DNA from: a gamma proteobacterium HTCC2207
GTDB lineage: Bacteria; Pseudomonadota; Gammaproteobacteria; Pseudomonadales; Porticoccaceae
NCBI GenBank assembly: GCA_905182855.1
Contig: CAJJDA010000009.1
Coordinates: forward strand, 253,309 to 317,308
Direction of reading: 5' to 3'
DNA length: 64,000 bases
The notes under the pieces are model-generated. The model did no database searches, was not told the origin of the DNA, and was given only the letters and a program-made list of their open reading frames with translations. Made by a program: the position numbers and the translations under genes. Of the stretch, positions 1 to 10,105 are shown in pieces (the stretch's first letter is position 1; every line of letters starts with the position of its first letter).

Positions 1-746
1 ATCGGATTTCGTCTCAAGCAGAGCCCTCCATTGACCTGTAGATTTTCTCCGGTCATAAAGCATTCGTCGGAGGCCAAAAAGGTAGCCGCAGCGGCGATAT
101 CTTCGCTGCTGCCAATACGGCCCAATGGGTAGCAGCTCTCAAACTCGGCCAGCAGTGCTGCACTCTTGAGCGGCTCTGCTGTCATTGGGGTTTCGGTCAG
201 TCCTGGGGAAATACTGTTAGCACGAATACCCTTAGGGCCATATTGATTCGCCACACAGCGAATAAGATGATCGGTACCGGCTTTGGTGCCCATATAGGCA
301 GCATGGTCGTCGAGCATGATGTTAGCGGTAGCAGAGGAGATTTGAATGATCGATCCACCAGTGGCGCTCATCGTCTGAACGAGCTTTTGCAACCAAAGAA
401 ATGGCCCCTTGAACTGCAGGTCGATCATGTCGTCTAGGTCCTTTTCAGAATGTTCAGTCCAGGGAACCAACAGACCCCATCCAGTGGCGTTGACCGCAAC
501 ATCTAAGCGCGAATGACGCTCAATAATAGTATCTATCATTCCATAGATAGAGGTCTTTTGAGTAAAGTCACAGAGCACCCAATCACCCTTGATTTCTTCA
601 GCGAGACTCCTTAAGGCGGCCTCATTACGTCCGGAAACAATGACTTTTGCTCCCTCTGCCGCAAAGCGCCGAGCCATGACCTGACCCATGTTATCTTCAC
701 CTGCAGCACCAACAATGGATATTACCTTTCCATCTAAACGACCCAT
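1..746 (-). CDS. SDR-family oxidoreductase, 3' end cut by window edge
   Basis: NAD(P)-dependent short-chain dehydrogenase/reductase, substrate unknown. Read on the minus strand from an ATG at 746, the frame stays open to base 1 (about 248 residues) and already contains the C-terminal SDR signature ending in QVNGG, so only a few residues are missing. The catalytic Tyr-x3-Lys is visible as YMGTK, preceded by the Ser strand IIQISS. The cofactor loop is unusual: GAAGEDNMGQ near residue 11 replaces the common TGxxxGIG. It lies downstream of the TetR gene on the same strand, about 400 bases away. The family is certain, the reaction is not. Confidence 0.85.
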   Translation of the reverse strand, partial: MGRLDGKVISIVGAAGEDNMGQVMARRFAAEGAKVIVSGRNEAALRSLAEEIKGDWVLCDFTQKTSIYGMIDTIIERHSRLDVAVNATGWGLLVPWTEHSEKDLDDMIDLQFKGPFLWLQKLVQTMSATGGSIIQISSATANIMLDDHAAYMGTKAGTDHLIRCVANQYGPKGIRANSISPGLTETPMTAEPLKSAALLAEFESCYPLGRIGSSEDIAAAATFLASDECFMTGENLQVNGGLCLRRNP

Positions 747-1144
747 AACCCACTCCTCATAGCTTAATGGCTATAATTATTATGCTTTGATATTAGCAAT
801 GACAGGATTTCACCCTATAAAACAGTCAAGGATGTTTCTTTTATAGATCATATTATCAAACTAGGTAGGCTGCAACCCATTTGTCTGAAGACGTGGCTGC
901 CCGCGGGACAACACAAATCAGGTTAGTGAGATTTCAGCTGACATTAACTAACCGGAGACAAAGCTCGCTTGCGCAGGCTTCTAGATACGCCGGATGTTAG
1001 GACGAGAAGAAAATAGCGAAACTGATATAGCATAAAAAGCCCCTAGACGGGGTCTATAGGATTTAGGTCAGTCTTGTTAGAGAAGATATTAGGCCTTTTG
1101 GCATGCCGATGGCGGTCGCAGCTATCTCCTGCAAACCGCCCACT
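747..1144. other. Intergenic region between SDR and TetR genes
   Basis: About 400 bases with no convincing gene on either strand. It must hold the promoter of the SDR gene (minus strand) and holds one weak terminator-like hairpin close to the TetR stop, listed separately. I see no repeat or RNA gene here. Confidence 0.5.
1034..1054 (-). terminator. Weak intrinsic terminator after the TetR gene
   Basis: On the minus strand, CCCC and GGGG (1052-1049 and 1043-1040) flank a five-base loop and are followed by C and five T. It lies about 90 bases past the TetR stop. The stem is short, so this is tentative. Confidence 0.35.
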
Positions 1145-1852
1145 TTAATCGGCGATTAAGTTTGCATCTCGGTAAATATTGTAGAGCATATCCGCAAGAG
1201 AGGTAATCACCACCTTTGCCCGCGCATGTCTTTTCATCGACATATGGCTCAACGCCATGCCTTGCATGACAAAATTAACCATATCATGCGCACCAGTAAA
1301 ATTTTCTAGATTCTTAACGTGAGGGAAGACCGACTTAGCTGCGTTCAGAAACTGTTTTTCAAAATCCTTTTCTACCGGACCAATTACCTTTTCTAGCTCG
1401 GCATCAGTTCGTGATGCAGCCATTAGTTCCTGATAGGCAATAAACGAGGGCAAATTAACGTAGTTCCAAGCAGCCTCAACTGACTTGAAGGTAACCTCAT
1501 AGGTCAAAGAAACACGCGGATCATCAATATCTGACATCATTTCACGATACTCCCGCAAACGCAGGACATGAAGGTAATCAACCGCGGCCTTAATCACCGA
1601 CATACGAGAGGGAAAGTGGTGCATCATCGCACCTCGAGAAACACCGGCATAGTTGGCTATCAATGCGGTGGTGGTATTTGCATAACCCAACTCTAGAAGG
1701 CATTGAATTGTCGCCTCGAGAATCGCCGAACGCGTCATGGCGCTCTTTTCGGCCTGCCAACCTTTTTCGTTGCGCTTAGGTCGTTTGCTGCTCGCGACTG
1801 GAGACGATACTGCCATTGCCTCAGTGCCCGCAGTCTTGTTTGATATTGCCAT
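1145..1852 (-). CDS. TetR/AcrR-family transcriptional regulator
   Basis: DNA-binding repressor of 235 residues. The helix-turn-helix is near residues 40-85: TRSAILEATIQCLLELGY is followed by the recognition segment GVSRGAMMHHFPSR, typical of TetR proteins, and the rest is the variable ligand-binding domain. A basic, disordered N-terminus of about 35 residues precedes the HTH; a shorter start at an internal Met is possible. It is followed by an SDR and preceded by a phosphotransferase/acyl-CoA dehydrogenase pair on the same strand, so it may control fatty or hydroxy acid breakdown; that is inference from position only. Confidence 0.88.
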   Translation of the reverse strand: MAISNKTAGTEAMAVSSPVASSKRPKRNEKGWQAEKSAMTRSAILEATIQCLLELGYANTTTALIANYAGVSRGAMMHHFPSRMSVIKAAVDYLHVLRLREYREMMSDIDDPRVSLTYEVTFKSVEAAWNYVNLPSFIAYQELMAASRTDAELEKVIGPVEKDFEKQFLNAAKSVFPHVKNLENFTGAHDMVNFVMQGMALSHMSMKRHARAKVVITSLADMLYNIYRDANLIAD

Positions 1853-2061
1853 TATCTCAACGCCTATTGTCTCGTCTAATGCGGTTATCCAGCGCTCCTT
1901 GCCAGTATAAAACCTTATTTCAGAAAAACCATCAAAGGTTTATTATTTTTCTAAGTGCATCTATCATTCCTAATACACACCTTCATGCTTACTTTCTTGA
2001 GCTCTAGCTACCAACGCCATCAATACCTTCGGCATACCAACCTCAGGCTTGAATAAGATTA

Positions 2062-3090
2062 CTATCGCCCACAAGATATTAATTCAACGGCCATTTTGGC
2101 GAGAGGCTTTACTAGCAGACCCATTTGGCTGGCTTTTTCACTGGAGGCATTTCCCTCTTGAGCACGTTTCCCTACACCCTGCAGAATCGATGCAAAACGG
2201 AACATACTGAAAATAACATAAAAGTCCCAGTTTGGAATACTCTCTAAACCCATGCGTTCACAATACAGCGCTACATAATCTTCTTCGCTGGGAATACCCA
2301 GCGCCTGTCGATCAATACCACCTAAGCCCGCGAGTATACTGCCATTATCAAGGCGTAACTGCATGCACTGATATGCTAGATCTGCAAAGGGATGACCTAG
2401 CGTCGAAAGTTCCCAGTCGAGTAAGGCTAGCGGCCTTGGCTCAGAGGGGTGGAACATAATGTTATCCAGGCGGAAGTCACCATGTGCCAATACCAATCTG
2501 CCATCATCCTCTGGCACATTCTGCGGTAGCCATTCGATAAGGCTATCCATGTCCGCCATTACCTCGGTTGCAGAGGATCGATACTGCTTTGACCAGCGAT
2601 CAATCTGGCGCGCAAAATAATTACTTGGCCTGCCGTAATCTGCCAGACCAACCGCATCAACGTCCACTGAATGCAGTGACACCATCACCTGATTCATTTG
2701 GTCAAAAATAATACCCCGTTCGGCATTGGTTGCCTCTGGCAGCGCCGGGTCCCAAAACACCCGACCCTCTTTAAATTCCATAAGGTAAAACATGCTACCA
2801 ATCACCGCGTCGTCTTCGCACAAGTGATATACCTTTGCAACCGGTACGTCACTGTTGACTAGCGCCGACAACACTCTAAATTCTCGATCTACGGCATGCG
2901 CTGATTTTAATAGTTCCCCTGGCGGTTTGCGCCGCAATACATACTCACCCCCTGCGGTGGTAATCTTGTACGTGGGGTTGGACTGGCCACCCGGAAACTT
3001 ATCCGCAGTCAATGGGCCTTTAAAATCGGTTACATAGATTTCAAGATAAGCGGCCAACTTAACGGCATCAAAATCAAAGGTAGCTGACAT
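2062..3090 (-). CDS. Aminoglycoside-phosphotransferase-fold kinase, ACAD10/11 N-terminal-domain type
   Basis: A 342-residue APH/choline-kinase-fold phosphotransferase. The catalytic loop LAHGDFRLDNIMF (HGDxxxxN) and the metal-binding segment LLDWELSTLGHPFADLAY are intact. This subfamily lacks a role in antibiotic resistance. It is the free-standing equivalent of the kinase domain of mammalian ACAD10/ACAD11 and of LvaA in the Pseudomonas putida levulinate pathway, which phosphorylate 4-hydroxyacyl-CoA. Its start overlaps the stop region of the acyl-CoA dehydrogenase at 3090, so the two are translationally coupled. Exact substrate chain length cannot be read from the sequence. Confidence 0.87.
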   Translation of the reverse strand: MSATFDFDAVKLAAYLEIYVTDFKGPLTADKFPGGQSNPTYKITTAGGEYVLRRKPPGELLKSAHAVDREFRVLSALVNSDVPVAKVYHLCEDDAVIGSMFYLMEFKEGRVFWDPALPEATNAERGIIFDQMNQVMVSLHSVDVDAVGLADYGRPSNYFARQIDRWSKQYRSSATEVMADMDSLIEWLPQNVPEDDGRLVLAHGDFRLDNIMFHPSEPRPLALLDWELSTLGHPFADLAYQCMQLRLDNGSILAGLGGIDRQALGIPSEEDYVALYCERMGLESIPNWDFYVIFSMFRFASILQGVGKRAQEGNASSEKASQMGLLVKPLAKMAVELISCGR

Positions 3091-4319
3091 TAGGCTTTCT
3101 CACCGGAATAGCGCTCGATGATCTGCTTACCCAATGACATCTGATGAACTTGATCCGGACCGTCCGCCTGGCGACACCAGCGCGCATAGTTGAAACCCTC
3201 CGCCATGCAGTAATCAGCCGTTAGACCGCCGGCCCCATGCATCTGCATAGCGCGATCAATCACATTTTGAATTAGCAGCGGGATCGTTGTTTTGGTGGCA
3301 GCAATCATATCTATAGATGCGGCCACACCCTTTTCATCGATCTTATAACAGGTCTTTAGTACCAGTAAGCGCGCCATTTCAATCTCGGAAAACATACGTG
3401 AAATATCTTCACGTACCGACTGGTGCTTACTTAATTTGCGGCCAAACGTGCTCCGAGAAACGGCTCGCTTGCACGCTAACTCAAGAGCCCTCTGACCGGT
3501 ACCTATAAGACGCATGCAATGATGCATCCTTCCTGGCCCCAGTCGCCCCTGTGCGATTTCAAAGCCTCGGCCTTCGCCGAGCAGCACATTATCTAGAGGC
3601 ACTCGACAGTTTTCAAAAATGAGCTCTGCATGACCTATGGGCGCATCATCGTAGCCAAAAGTGGACAGTGGGCGAACTAGCGTAAGCCCCGCAGTGTCCT
3701 TTGGAACCAACACCTGAGTTTGCTGCAAATGCCGACTGGCATTACTCGGATCTGACTTCCCCATCACAATAAGAATCTTGGTGCGCTCGTTCATGGCACC
3801 CGTGATAAACCACTTGCGTCCATTAAGTACCCACGCGTCACCGTCTCTAACAATACTCATCTCTACATTGGTGGCATCACTGGAGGCTACCTGAGGCTCT
3901 GTCATGGCATAAGAGGACCGTATATCACCTGCCAGCAATGGCTGTAGCCATCTGTCTTGCTGCGCCTTGGTCGCGTAGTTCATGAAAACCTCCATATTTC
4001 CGGTGTCGGGCGCATTGCAATTAAACACCTCGGGCGACCAAATCACGCGGCCCATGATCTCACAAAGTGGCGCATAGTCAGCAAACGTCAAACCTCCGTG
4101 ATCGCAGTATTCAGCATGGGATGGCGGTACAAAAAGATTCCACAGGCCAGCGGCCTTGGCCTTTAACTTCAACTCATCCATTAATGGCATCGTCGCAAAA
4201 CGATTTTCGGCACCGTCTATCTGGCGCGCATAATTTTCTTCATTAGGGTAAATATGCTCATCGAAAAATGCATTTAGTCTCACGAGTAATTGCTGAGATT
4301 TTTCACTACTCTGGTACAT
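3090..4319 (-). CDS. Acyl-CoA dehydrogenase, ACAD10/ACAD11-like
   Basis: FAD-dependent acyl-CoA dehydrogenase family member, 409 residues. FAD/substrate motifs are visible (YAMTEPQVASSDATN, WFITGAMN). In the position of the usual catalytic YEG the protein has ADGPDQVH, so an Asp replaces the Glu, as in ACAD11-type enzymes. It overlaps the phosphotransferase gene downstream, and the pair reproduces as two genes the domains fused in mammalian ACAD11. With the kinase it probably acts on 4-hydroxyacyl-CoA: phosphorylation, then elimination of phosphate and rearrangement to a 3-hydroxyacyl-CoA. This role is by family analogy. Confidence 0.88.
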   Translation of the reverse strand: MYQSSEKSQQLLVRLNAFFDEHIYPNEENYARQIDGAENRFATMPLMDELKLKAKAAGLWNLFVPPSHAEYCDHGGLTFADYAPLCEIMGRVIWSPEVFNCNAPDTGNMEVFMNYATKAQQDRWLQPLLAGDIRSSYAMTEPQVASSDATNVEMSIVRDGDAWVLNGRKWFITGAMNERTKILIVMGKSDPSNASRHLQQTQVLVPKDTAGLTLVRPLSTFGYDDAPIGHAELIFENCRVPLDNVLLGEGRGFEIAQGRLGPGRMHHCMRLIGTGQRALELACKRAVSRSTFGRKLSKHQSVREDISRMFSEIEMARLLVLKTCYKIDEKGVAASIDMIAATKTTIPLLIQNVIDRAMQMHGAGGLTADYCMAEGFNYARWCRQADGPDQVHQMSLGKQIIERYSGEKA

Positions 4320-4557
4320 GTTGATGCTCCGTCAAGGGGGTAGAAAGCTCCTGATCAATCGATTCAACGAACCGATATTGGTGGTTAAATACGTCCATTC
4401 ACATGACTTAGACAATGGCTACTACAGGAAATTAGCCTACACTATATAACAAACATTACGGATTGTTTAATAGTATAAAAATTTATGCGTTTCTCAAACT
4501 TGCAGAACGTAGCATACATAAACCACATGACTCTGGTGTTTTTGTAGTCACGACGCT

Positions 4558-6066
4558 CTATTCTGGCCGCATGTGAGGGAACAGCAAAACATCTCTGATA
4601 GAGGCTGAATCAGTTAAGAACATCACCAATCGGTCGATACCAATGCCCTCACCCGCAGTCGGCGGCATGCCATACTCCAATGCCCGAATATAGTCTCCAT
4701 CAAAATGCATAGCCTCATCATCGCCAGCTTCTTTCTCAGCCACCTGCTGTTTAAAGCGCGCTTCCTGGTCTTCTGCATCGTTAAGCTCAGAGAATCCATT
4801 GGCGATTTCACGACCACCAACAAAGAACTCAAAGCGATCGGTCACAAAGGGATCGACATCATTGCGTCGCGCTAGCGGTGAAACCTCCGCCGGATACATG
4901 GTTATGAAGGTAGGCTGCTGTAAAAGATGCTCAACGGTCTTCTCAAATATCTCGATCTGTACCTTGCCCAGACCCCAGATAGCTTTTAATGGAATATTCA
5001 GACTCTGGGCAATCGCCCGCGCACTCGCTTCGTCACTGAGTTGCTCAGCACTGATATCAGCGTTGTACTGTAAAATTGAGTCGAAGACGGAGAGACGGGT
5101 AAATGGCACCGCAAAATCGTAATAAATTTCACTAATAACCTGCCCGTCAGAATCCTTAATAGTGTTAGTTACCTTGGTTGAACCCAGCACCTCTGTCGTC
5201 ATTTTTCGTAACATGTCTTCGGTTAGATTCATCAGATCATTAAAATCTGCGTAGGCCTGATAAAACTCCAGCATGGTAAATTCTGGATTATGACGCGTAG
5301 AAAGGCCTTCATTTCTAAAGTTGCGGTTAATCTCATAGACCCGCTCAAAACCGCCTACTACCAGACGTTTTAAATACAGCTCAGGAGCAATACGCAGATA
5401 CATGTCGATATCCAAAGCATTGTGATGGGTCACAAATGGACGTGCCACCGCACCACCGGGGATCACTTGCATCATGGGTGTTTCAACTTCTAAATAATCG
5501 GCAGCGTTAAGATAGTTTCGAATAAAGGCGACTACCGCTGAACGAATACGAAAGGTGTTGCGTACTTCTGGGTTAACAATCAGATCGACATAGCGCTGGC
5601 GGTAACGCGTTTCTTGGTCCGCCAAGCCGTGGAATTTATCCGGCAGTGGACGCAGCGCTTTGGTCAGCAGAACATAGCTGTCCATCTGCACATAAAGCTC
5701 GCCCTTACCTGACTTATGTAACTGCCCCGTAATCCCAACTATATCTCCCAGATCTAGTGACTTGGCAAAAGGACGTGCTGCTTTGGTCACATATAGTTGG
5801 ATATTAGCCGAACTATCCTGCACCACAATAAAGGCACCGCGGTCACGAATCACCCGGCCTGCGATGCTAACAATGTTGCCCAACTGCTCGAGAGCCTCTT
5901 TGCTTTCCTCTCCAAACTGCGCCTGCAAGTCTGCGGCACTGTTCTGTGGCCGGAAATCATTGGGAAACGTCGGACCCTCCTGCTCACGCAGTTCAGCCAG
6001 TTTAGCTCGACGTTCAGCGATGAGCTTATTGTCTTCTACTTTGTTTTCATCTTGTTGATCTGTCAT
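4558..6066 (-). CDS. lysS: Lysyl-tRNA synthetase, class II
   Basis: Charges tRNA-Lys in the cytoplasm. At 502 residues it has the normal length. An N-terminal OB-fold anticodon-binding domain (about residues 60-160, [15 protein letters not shown]) precedes the class II catalytic core with motif 2 ([19 protein letters not shown]) and motif 3 ([14 protein letters not shown]). It follows prfB on the same strand with a 37-base gap, the usual prfB-lysS arrangement of proteobacteria. Confidence 0.98.
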   Translation of the reverse strand: MTDQQDENKVEDNKLIAERRAKLAELREQEGPTFPNDFRPQNSAADLQAQFGEESKEALEQLGNIVSIAGRVIRDRGAFIVVQDSSANIQLYVTKAARPFAKSLDLGDIVGITGQLHKSGKGELYVQMDSYVLLTKALRPLPDKFHGLADQETRYRQRYVDLIVNPEVRNTFRIRSAVVAFIRNYLNAADYLEVETPMMQVIPGGAVARPFVTHHNALDIDMYLRIAPELYLKRLVVGGFERVYEINRNFRNEGLSTRHNPEFTMLEFYQAYADFNDLMNLTEDMLRKMTTEVLGSTKVTNTIKDSDGQVISEIYYDFAVPFTRLSVFDSILQYNADISAEQLSDEASARAIAQSLNIPLKAIWGLGKVQIEIFEKTVEHLLQQPTFITMYPAEVSPLARRNDVDPFVTDRFEFFVGGREIANGFSELNDAEDQEARFKQQVAEKEAGDDEAMHFDGDYIRALEYGMPPTAGEGIGIDRLVMFLTDSASIRDVLLFPHMRPE

Positions 6067-6103
6067 AGGTAGTTTTTATTCACAGTGATAAATTGAAAAA
6101 TCC

Positions 6104-7199
6104 TTAAAGGCCCGCTTTGAGCGACGCCACGATAAACTGGTCTAACTTGCCATCCAATACTGCCGCGGTATTGTGGGTTTCAACGCCGGTACGTAAATCT
6201 TTGATCCGCGCATCGTCGAGCACATAGGAGCGAATCTGGCTACCCCAGCCAATATCAGACTTAGTATCTTCTGTTGCCTGAGCCGCATCCGCACGTTTTT
6301 GTATCTCCGCCTCATAGAGCTTAGCTCTCAGCATCTGCCAACATTTATCTCGATTCTGATGCTGTGATCGCTGACTCTGGCTCTGAACTACTATACCACT
6401 AGGCTCGTGAGTCAAACGCACCGCTGAATCGGTTTTGTTAATATGCTGACCACCAGCACCAGAGGCACGGTAGGTGTCTGTGCGCACATCTGAGGGGTTG
6501 ATATCGATATCAATATTGTCATCAATTTCTGGCGAGACATAGACTGCAGAAAACGATGTATGGCGGCGACTGCCCGAGTCAAAAGGTGATTTTCGTACGA
6601 GGCGGTGGACGCCAATCTCGGTGCGCAGCCAACCAAAAGCATACTCACCACTCACCTGCACGGTGGCACTTTTAATCCCAGCCACATCACCGGCCGAACA
6701 TTCCAACAATTCAGCCTTAAAGCCTTTGTCGTCGGCCCATCGCAGATACATACGAAGCATCATCTCAGCCCAGTCCTGAGCCTCGGTGCCACCCGAACCT
6801 GATTGAATTTCCAGGTAGGCATTATTGGGATCCATTTGACCGGAGAACATCCGCCGAAACTCCAGCTTTGCGAGCTGCGCCTCAAGAAGGGCAATATCGG
6901 CTTCCACGTCAGCGACCGTATCTGCGTCATTTTCTTCAACCGCCATTGCCAACAGCTCTCGTCCATCGGCAACGCCAGAATCCAAGTCTTCTATAGTTTT
7001 GACTACCTGCTCAAGAGATGCCCGCTCGCGACCCAACTCTTGGGCTCGATCAGGATCATTCCAAACGCCAGGCTCGCCTAGCTCTAGGGAAACTTCAGCC
7101 AGCCGGTCTTTGCGATTAACATAGTCAAAGATACCCCCTCAACACGTCAGTGCGTGATTGCAGATCGTCGAGGGCGTTATAAAGTGGATTTACTTCCAT
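6104..7199 (-). CDS. prfB: Peptide chain release factor 2, with programmed +1 frameshift
   Basis: RF2 reads UGA and UAA stop codons. The reading frame starts at ATG 7199 and runs 24 codons ([14 protein letters not shown]...) to an in-frame TGA at 7127-7125. Skipping one base (T at 7127) continues as [12 protein letters not shown] through 340 more residues to the stop at 6104, for 364 residues in total, close to E. coli RF2. The SPF stop-codon recognition tripeptide ([10 protein letters not shown]) and the GGQ peptidyl-hydrolysis motif ([12 protein letters not shown]) are present. lysS follows. The protein should autoregulate: low RF2 leaves the TGA unread and favours the shift. Confidence 0.97.
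7124..7139 (-). promoter_or_regulatory. prfB programmed frameshift signal
   Basis: On the minus strand the internal Shine-Dalgarno-like AGGGGG (7139-7134) sits just upstream of the slippery CTTTGAC. This matches the canonical prfB frameshift site in spacing and sequence. Reading the +1 frame restores the family-conserved protein without a gap. Confidence 0.96.
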
Positions 7200-7362
7200 G
7201 GATACATTGCTAACTGTCTGGCTAATGAGCATGGCATTTTACCTCAGCTGACCGACCACACCAAGCGAAACCGCAAAGTCAGCAACGGCCATAAGAGATA
7301 GTTGATTTACCTCATCGCCAAGCGCACCATGAGCGTTCACCTTTAGCCCCAAGAAATTTGCC

Positions 7363-8448
7363 ATGGTAAAAGTTCTGTTTGCTACCCTAGCGGCACTAAG
7401 CGCTTATTTGACGCTCTGGCCCGTTCCCATCGATCCAGTTGCTTGGAGCGCGCCGAAAAATTCAGGTTATGTGGGGGACTTTATGGAAAACACCCTACTC
7501 GATAAAATTGAGGTTATTAAACTGGAAGCTATGCACGGACCCGAGGGCTTGGCGCTTTTAAATGGTGAAGTCTATGCGGCCACCCGGGAAGGTTGGATTA
7601 TCCGCTACAAGGAAAGTACCGGTGAAACAGTTAAATGGGTCAATACTCAAGGCAGCCCGCTGGGTCTGGCCTTCGACCGAGAGGACAACTTATTGGTCGC
7701 AGACGCCTATAGGGGGCTCCTGAGCATTAATTCCGCCGGCGATATCAGCGTCTTGAGTAATGAGATCGCTGGGGTCAGTATAGATTACGCGGACGATGTG
7801 GATGTTGCCGCGGATGGCAAAATCTATTTTAGCGACGCCTCGTCCAAATTTGGTGCCAGCAGCAATGGTGGTACCTACGCCGCAAGTCTGTTGGCTACCA
7901 TGGAGCATGGGGGTCACGGCAGGCTGCTGATGTATAACCCAGAAGACCAAACAACCAGCGTTATTATGAGCGGCCTCAATTTCGCCAACGGTGTCGCCAT
8001 GGCCGCCGATAACCGCTTCGTACTAGTTAATGAAACCGGTAGCTATCGCGTTCATAAATATTGGCTACAGGGAGATAAAGCCGGACAGTCCGAGGTATTG
8101 ATAGATAACCTTCCAGGGTTTCCTGACAACATCGTCCGCGGTCGCGATGGTCGCTTTTGGGTTGGGCTTGTCTCGCCTCGCAGCGCCCTCCTCGATGCGT
8201 TGTCTGCCTCACCTTTGGCGCGCAAAATAGTGCAGCGCCTACCCCCGAGCTGGCGCCCGCAGGCAGCCCTCTATAGCCATGTTTTTGCTATGGATGCCGA
8301 TGGTCAGGTGTTAACATCACTGCAAGACCCAAACGGCCAGCATCACACTAATACCGGTGCCCTAGAAACCGACCATTGGCTGTATATCAGCAGCCTGCAT
8401 TCAGACAACCTCGCAAGAATTAGCAGAGAAAACGCCGGTATCCCATGA
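7363..8448 (+). CDS. Strictosidine-synthase-like / SMP-30-type beta-propeller protein
   Basis: Membrane-anchored or exported six-bladed beta-propeller of 361 residues. A hydrophobic N-terminus (VLFATLAALSAYLTLWPVP) acts as a signal anchor. Propeller strands are recognisable: GPEGLALLNGEVYAATREG, PLGLAFDREDNLLVADAY, and the family hallmark ISIDYADDVDVAADGKIYFSDAS (here GVSIDYADDVDV). Related proteins (APMAP, paraoxonase-like) hydrolyse esters or lactones; true strictosidine synthesis is very unlikely in a bacterium. The stop overlaps the selO start by four bases (ATGA), so the two are co-transcribed. Substrate unknown. Confidence 0.8.
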   Translation: MVKVLFATLAALSAYLTLWPVPIDPVAWSAPKNSGYVGDFMENTLLDKIEVIKLEAMHGPEGLALLNGEVYAATREGWIIRYKESTGETVKWVNTQGSPLGLAFDREDNLLVADAYRGLLSINSAGDISVLSNEIAGVSIDYADDVDVAADGKIYFSDASSKFGASSNGGTYAASLLATMEHGGHGRLLMYNPEDQTTSVIMSGLNFANGVAMAADNRFVLVNETGSYRVHKYWLQGDKAGQSEVLIDNLPGFPDNIVRGRDGRFWVGLVSPRSALLDALSASPLARKIVQRLPPSWRPQAALYSHVFAMDADGQVLTSLQDPNGQHHTNTGALETDHWLYISSLHSDNLARISRENAGIP

Positions 8449-9911
8449 CCTCTTTTATTGACCGATTACAGCACAGCTTTTTTGATACGTTTAGGGAGCA
8501 GGGCAATCTGCACTTCAGCCCTGTTCTGCCTGCACGCCTGGTCGACCCGATCATCGTTAGCCATAACCGGCTGCTGGCAGAAGAACTGGGCATAGCAACG
8601 ACAGATTTAGACCAACCCGAAATGTTGGAGCTTATGAGCGGCAACTTTATGGCTGCTAATGTCAAACCCGTTGCACTGGTCTATTCTGGCCATCAATTTG
8701 GCGTCTGGGCTGGGCAGCTAGGCGATGGTCGCGCCATGACCTTGGGTGAACTGCCTGTGGGAACAGATGCGAGCCTTTGGGACATTCAGTTAAAAGGTGC
8801 TGGGCCAACTCCCTATTCCAGATTTTCTGATGGCCGCGCCGTACTGCGTTCGAGTATTCGTGAATATCTTTGCTCCGAAGCCATGCATGGACTAGGTATT
8901 GCGACCACCAGAGCACTCTGTCTGGTGGACAGTAAAACCCAGGTGTATCGTGAGGAAATAGAATCTGGCGCTACCGTTTGTCGTGTTGCGCAAAGTCACA
9001 TTCGCTTTGGTTCATTTGAACATTTTCATTATCGCAAAGAGCCAGATGCCGTCCGAGCTCTAGCCGACTATGTCATTCAACGACACTTCCCTGAATGGGT
9101 AAAAGATACCGATCGGTACCTAAAATTCTTTCGAAATACTGTTTTTAAAACCGCTCGAATGATTGCTCAGTGGCAGTCAGTGGGGTTTAACCATGGCGTT
9201 ATGAATACCGACAATATGTCGATCCTAGGCGACACTATTGATTATGGTCCCTTTGGCTTCCTAGACAGTTATAACCCGGACTTTATTTGCAACCATACCG
9301 ACGCCAATGGTCGCTACGCTTTTAAGAATCAGCCCTCGGTGGGACTATGGAATCTCAATGCCCTAGCCACTGCACTGACCTCACTGATCAGCAATGAGGA
9401 TTTGATAGCTGAACTGACGAAATATGAGCCCGAATTTCTACAGCAGTTTAGACAGATTATGACCACGAAATTAGGCCTACAGACCTATGCATCTGGTGAT
9501 GAACAGCTAATCAACCAGCTGTTGGATTTGATGGATACCAATCAGGTGGATTACACAATTTTGTTTCGCTCTCTGTGTGAATTTTCAGACAGCAACCAGA
9601 CATTGCGAGATCAATTTACCGATCGAGAGGGTTTTGATGACTGGGCAAAAAACTATAGTCGTCGCCTGCAGCAGCAAGACTGGACTGACCTGCAACGCCG
9701 CGAACAGATGCTGAGTATTAATCCAAAGTTTGTGTTGCGCAACTATATGGCCCAAGCCTGTATAGAAAAAGCACAGAAAGGCGATTATAGCGAAGTACAT
9801 AGGCTATTAGAGGTCATGCAAAGTCCCTATAAAGACCACCCTAAAGCTGAGGAATATGCGAGCTTGCCTCCTGATTGGGCGGGCCAGATATCCATTAGCT
9901 GCTCTTCGTAA
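8445..9911 (+). CDS. selO: Protein adenylyltransferase SelO (YdiU family)
   Basis: Pseudokinase-fold enzyme that transfers AMP from ATP to Ser/Thr/Tyr of target proteins, linked to redox stress in E. coli. The 488-residue length fits the family (about 480). Signatures include VYSGHQFGVWAGQLGDGRA, LKGAGPTPYSRFSDGRAVLR and the metal-binding region NHGVMNTDNMSILGDTIDYGP. The C-terminus ends in ISISCSS, keeping the conserved Cys near the end that is selenocysteine in animals; here it is an ordinary Cys codon. It is translationally coupled to the upstream propeller gene. Confidence 0.95.
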   Translation: MTSFIDRLQHSFFDTFREQGNLHFSPVLPARLVDPIIVSHNRLLAEELGIATTDLDQPEMLELMSGNFMAANVKPVALVYSGHQFGVWAGQLGDGRAMTLGELPVGTDASLWDIQLKGAGPTPYSRFSDGRAVLRSSIREYLCSEAMHGLGIATTRALCLVDSKTQVYREEIESGATVCRVAQSHIRFGSFEHFHYRKEPDAVRALADYVIQRHFPEWVKDTDRYLKFFRNTVFKTARMIAQWQSVGFNHGVMNTDNMSILGDTIDYGPFGFLDSYNPDFICNHTDANGRYAFKNQPSVGLWNLNALATALTSLISNEDLIAELTKYEPEFLQQFRQIMTTKLGLQTYASGDEQLINQLLDLMDTNQVDYTILFRSLCEFSDSNQTLRDQFTDREGFDDWAKNYSRRLQQQDWTDLQRREQMLSINPKFVLRNYMAQACIEKAQKGDYSEVHRLLEVMQSPYKDHPKAEEYASLPPDWAGQISISCSS

Positions 9912-10105
9912 AACCCCGATTTGAGCGTATCATATAGACAGACCCCAACGTCGCGATGGGTGAATCATTCAGCGCGAAAAAATTCAAGATGGGCTGCTAG
10001 TGTCTCGCTTTATCGACAATTGAATAATTGGTGAAGGACAATTCCAGTTTGAAGGCTATAATGGGGTTGAAGAATTCGTTTTAAGCGATACTAACAGTGA
10101 GACTG

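Noticed and set aside
2062-3090. Aminoglycoside resistance gene
   Set aside because: The APH fold is shared, but sequence context and coupling to the acyl-CoA dehydrogenase place it with the ACAD10/11-type kinases.
10097-10105. GTG start for the sensor kinase
   Set aside because: The ATG nine bases downstream begins a normal signal-like N-terminus; the GTG adds only three residues. Kept as an alternative in the entry.
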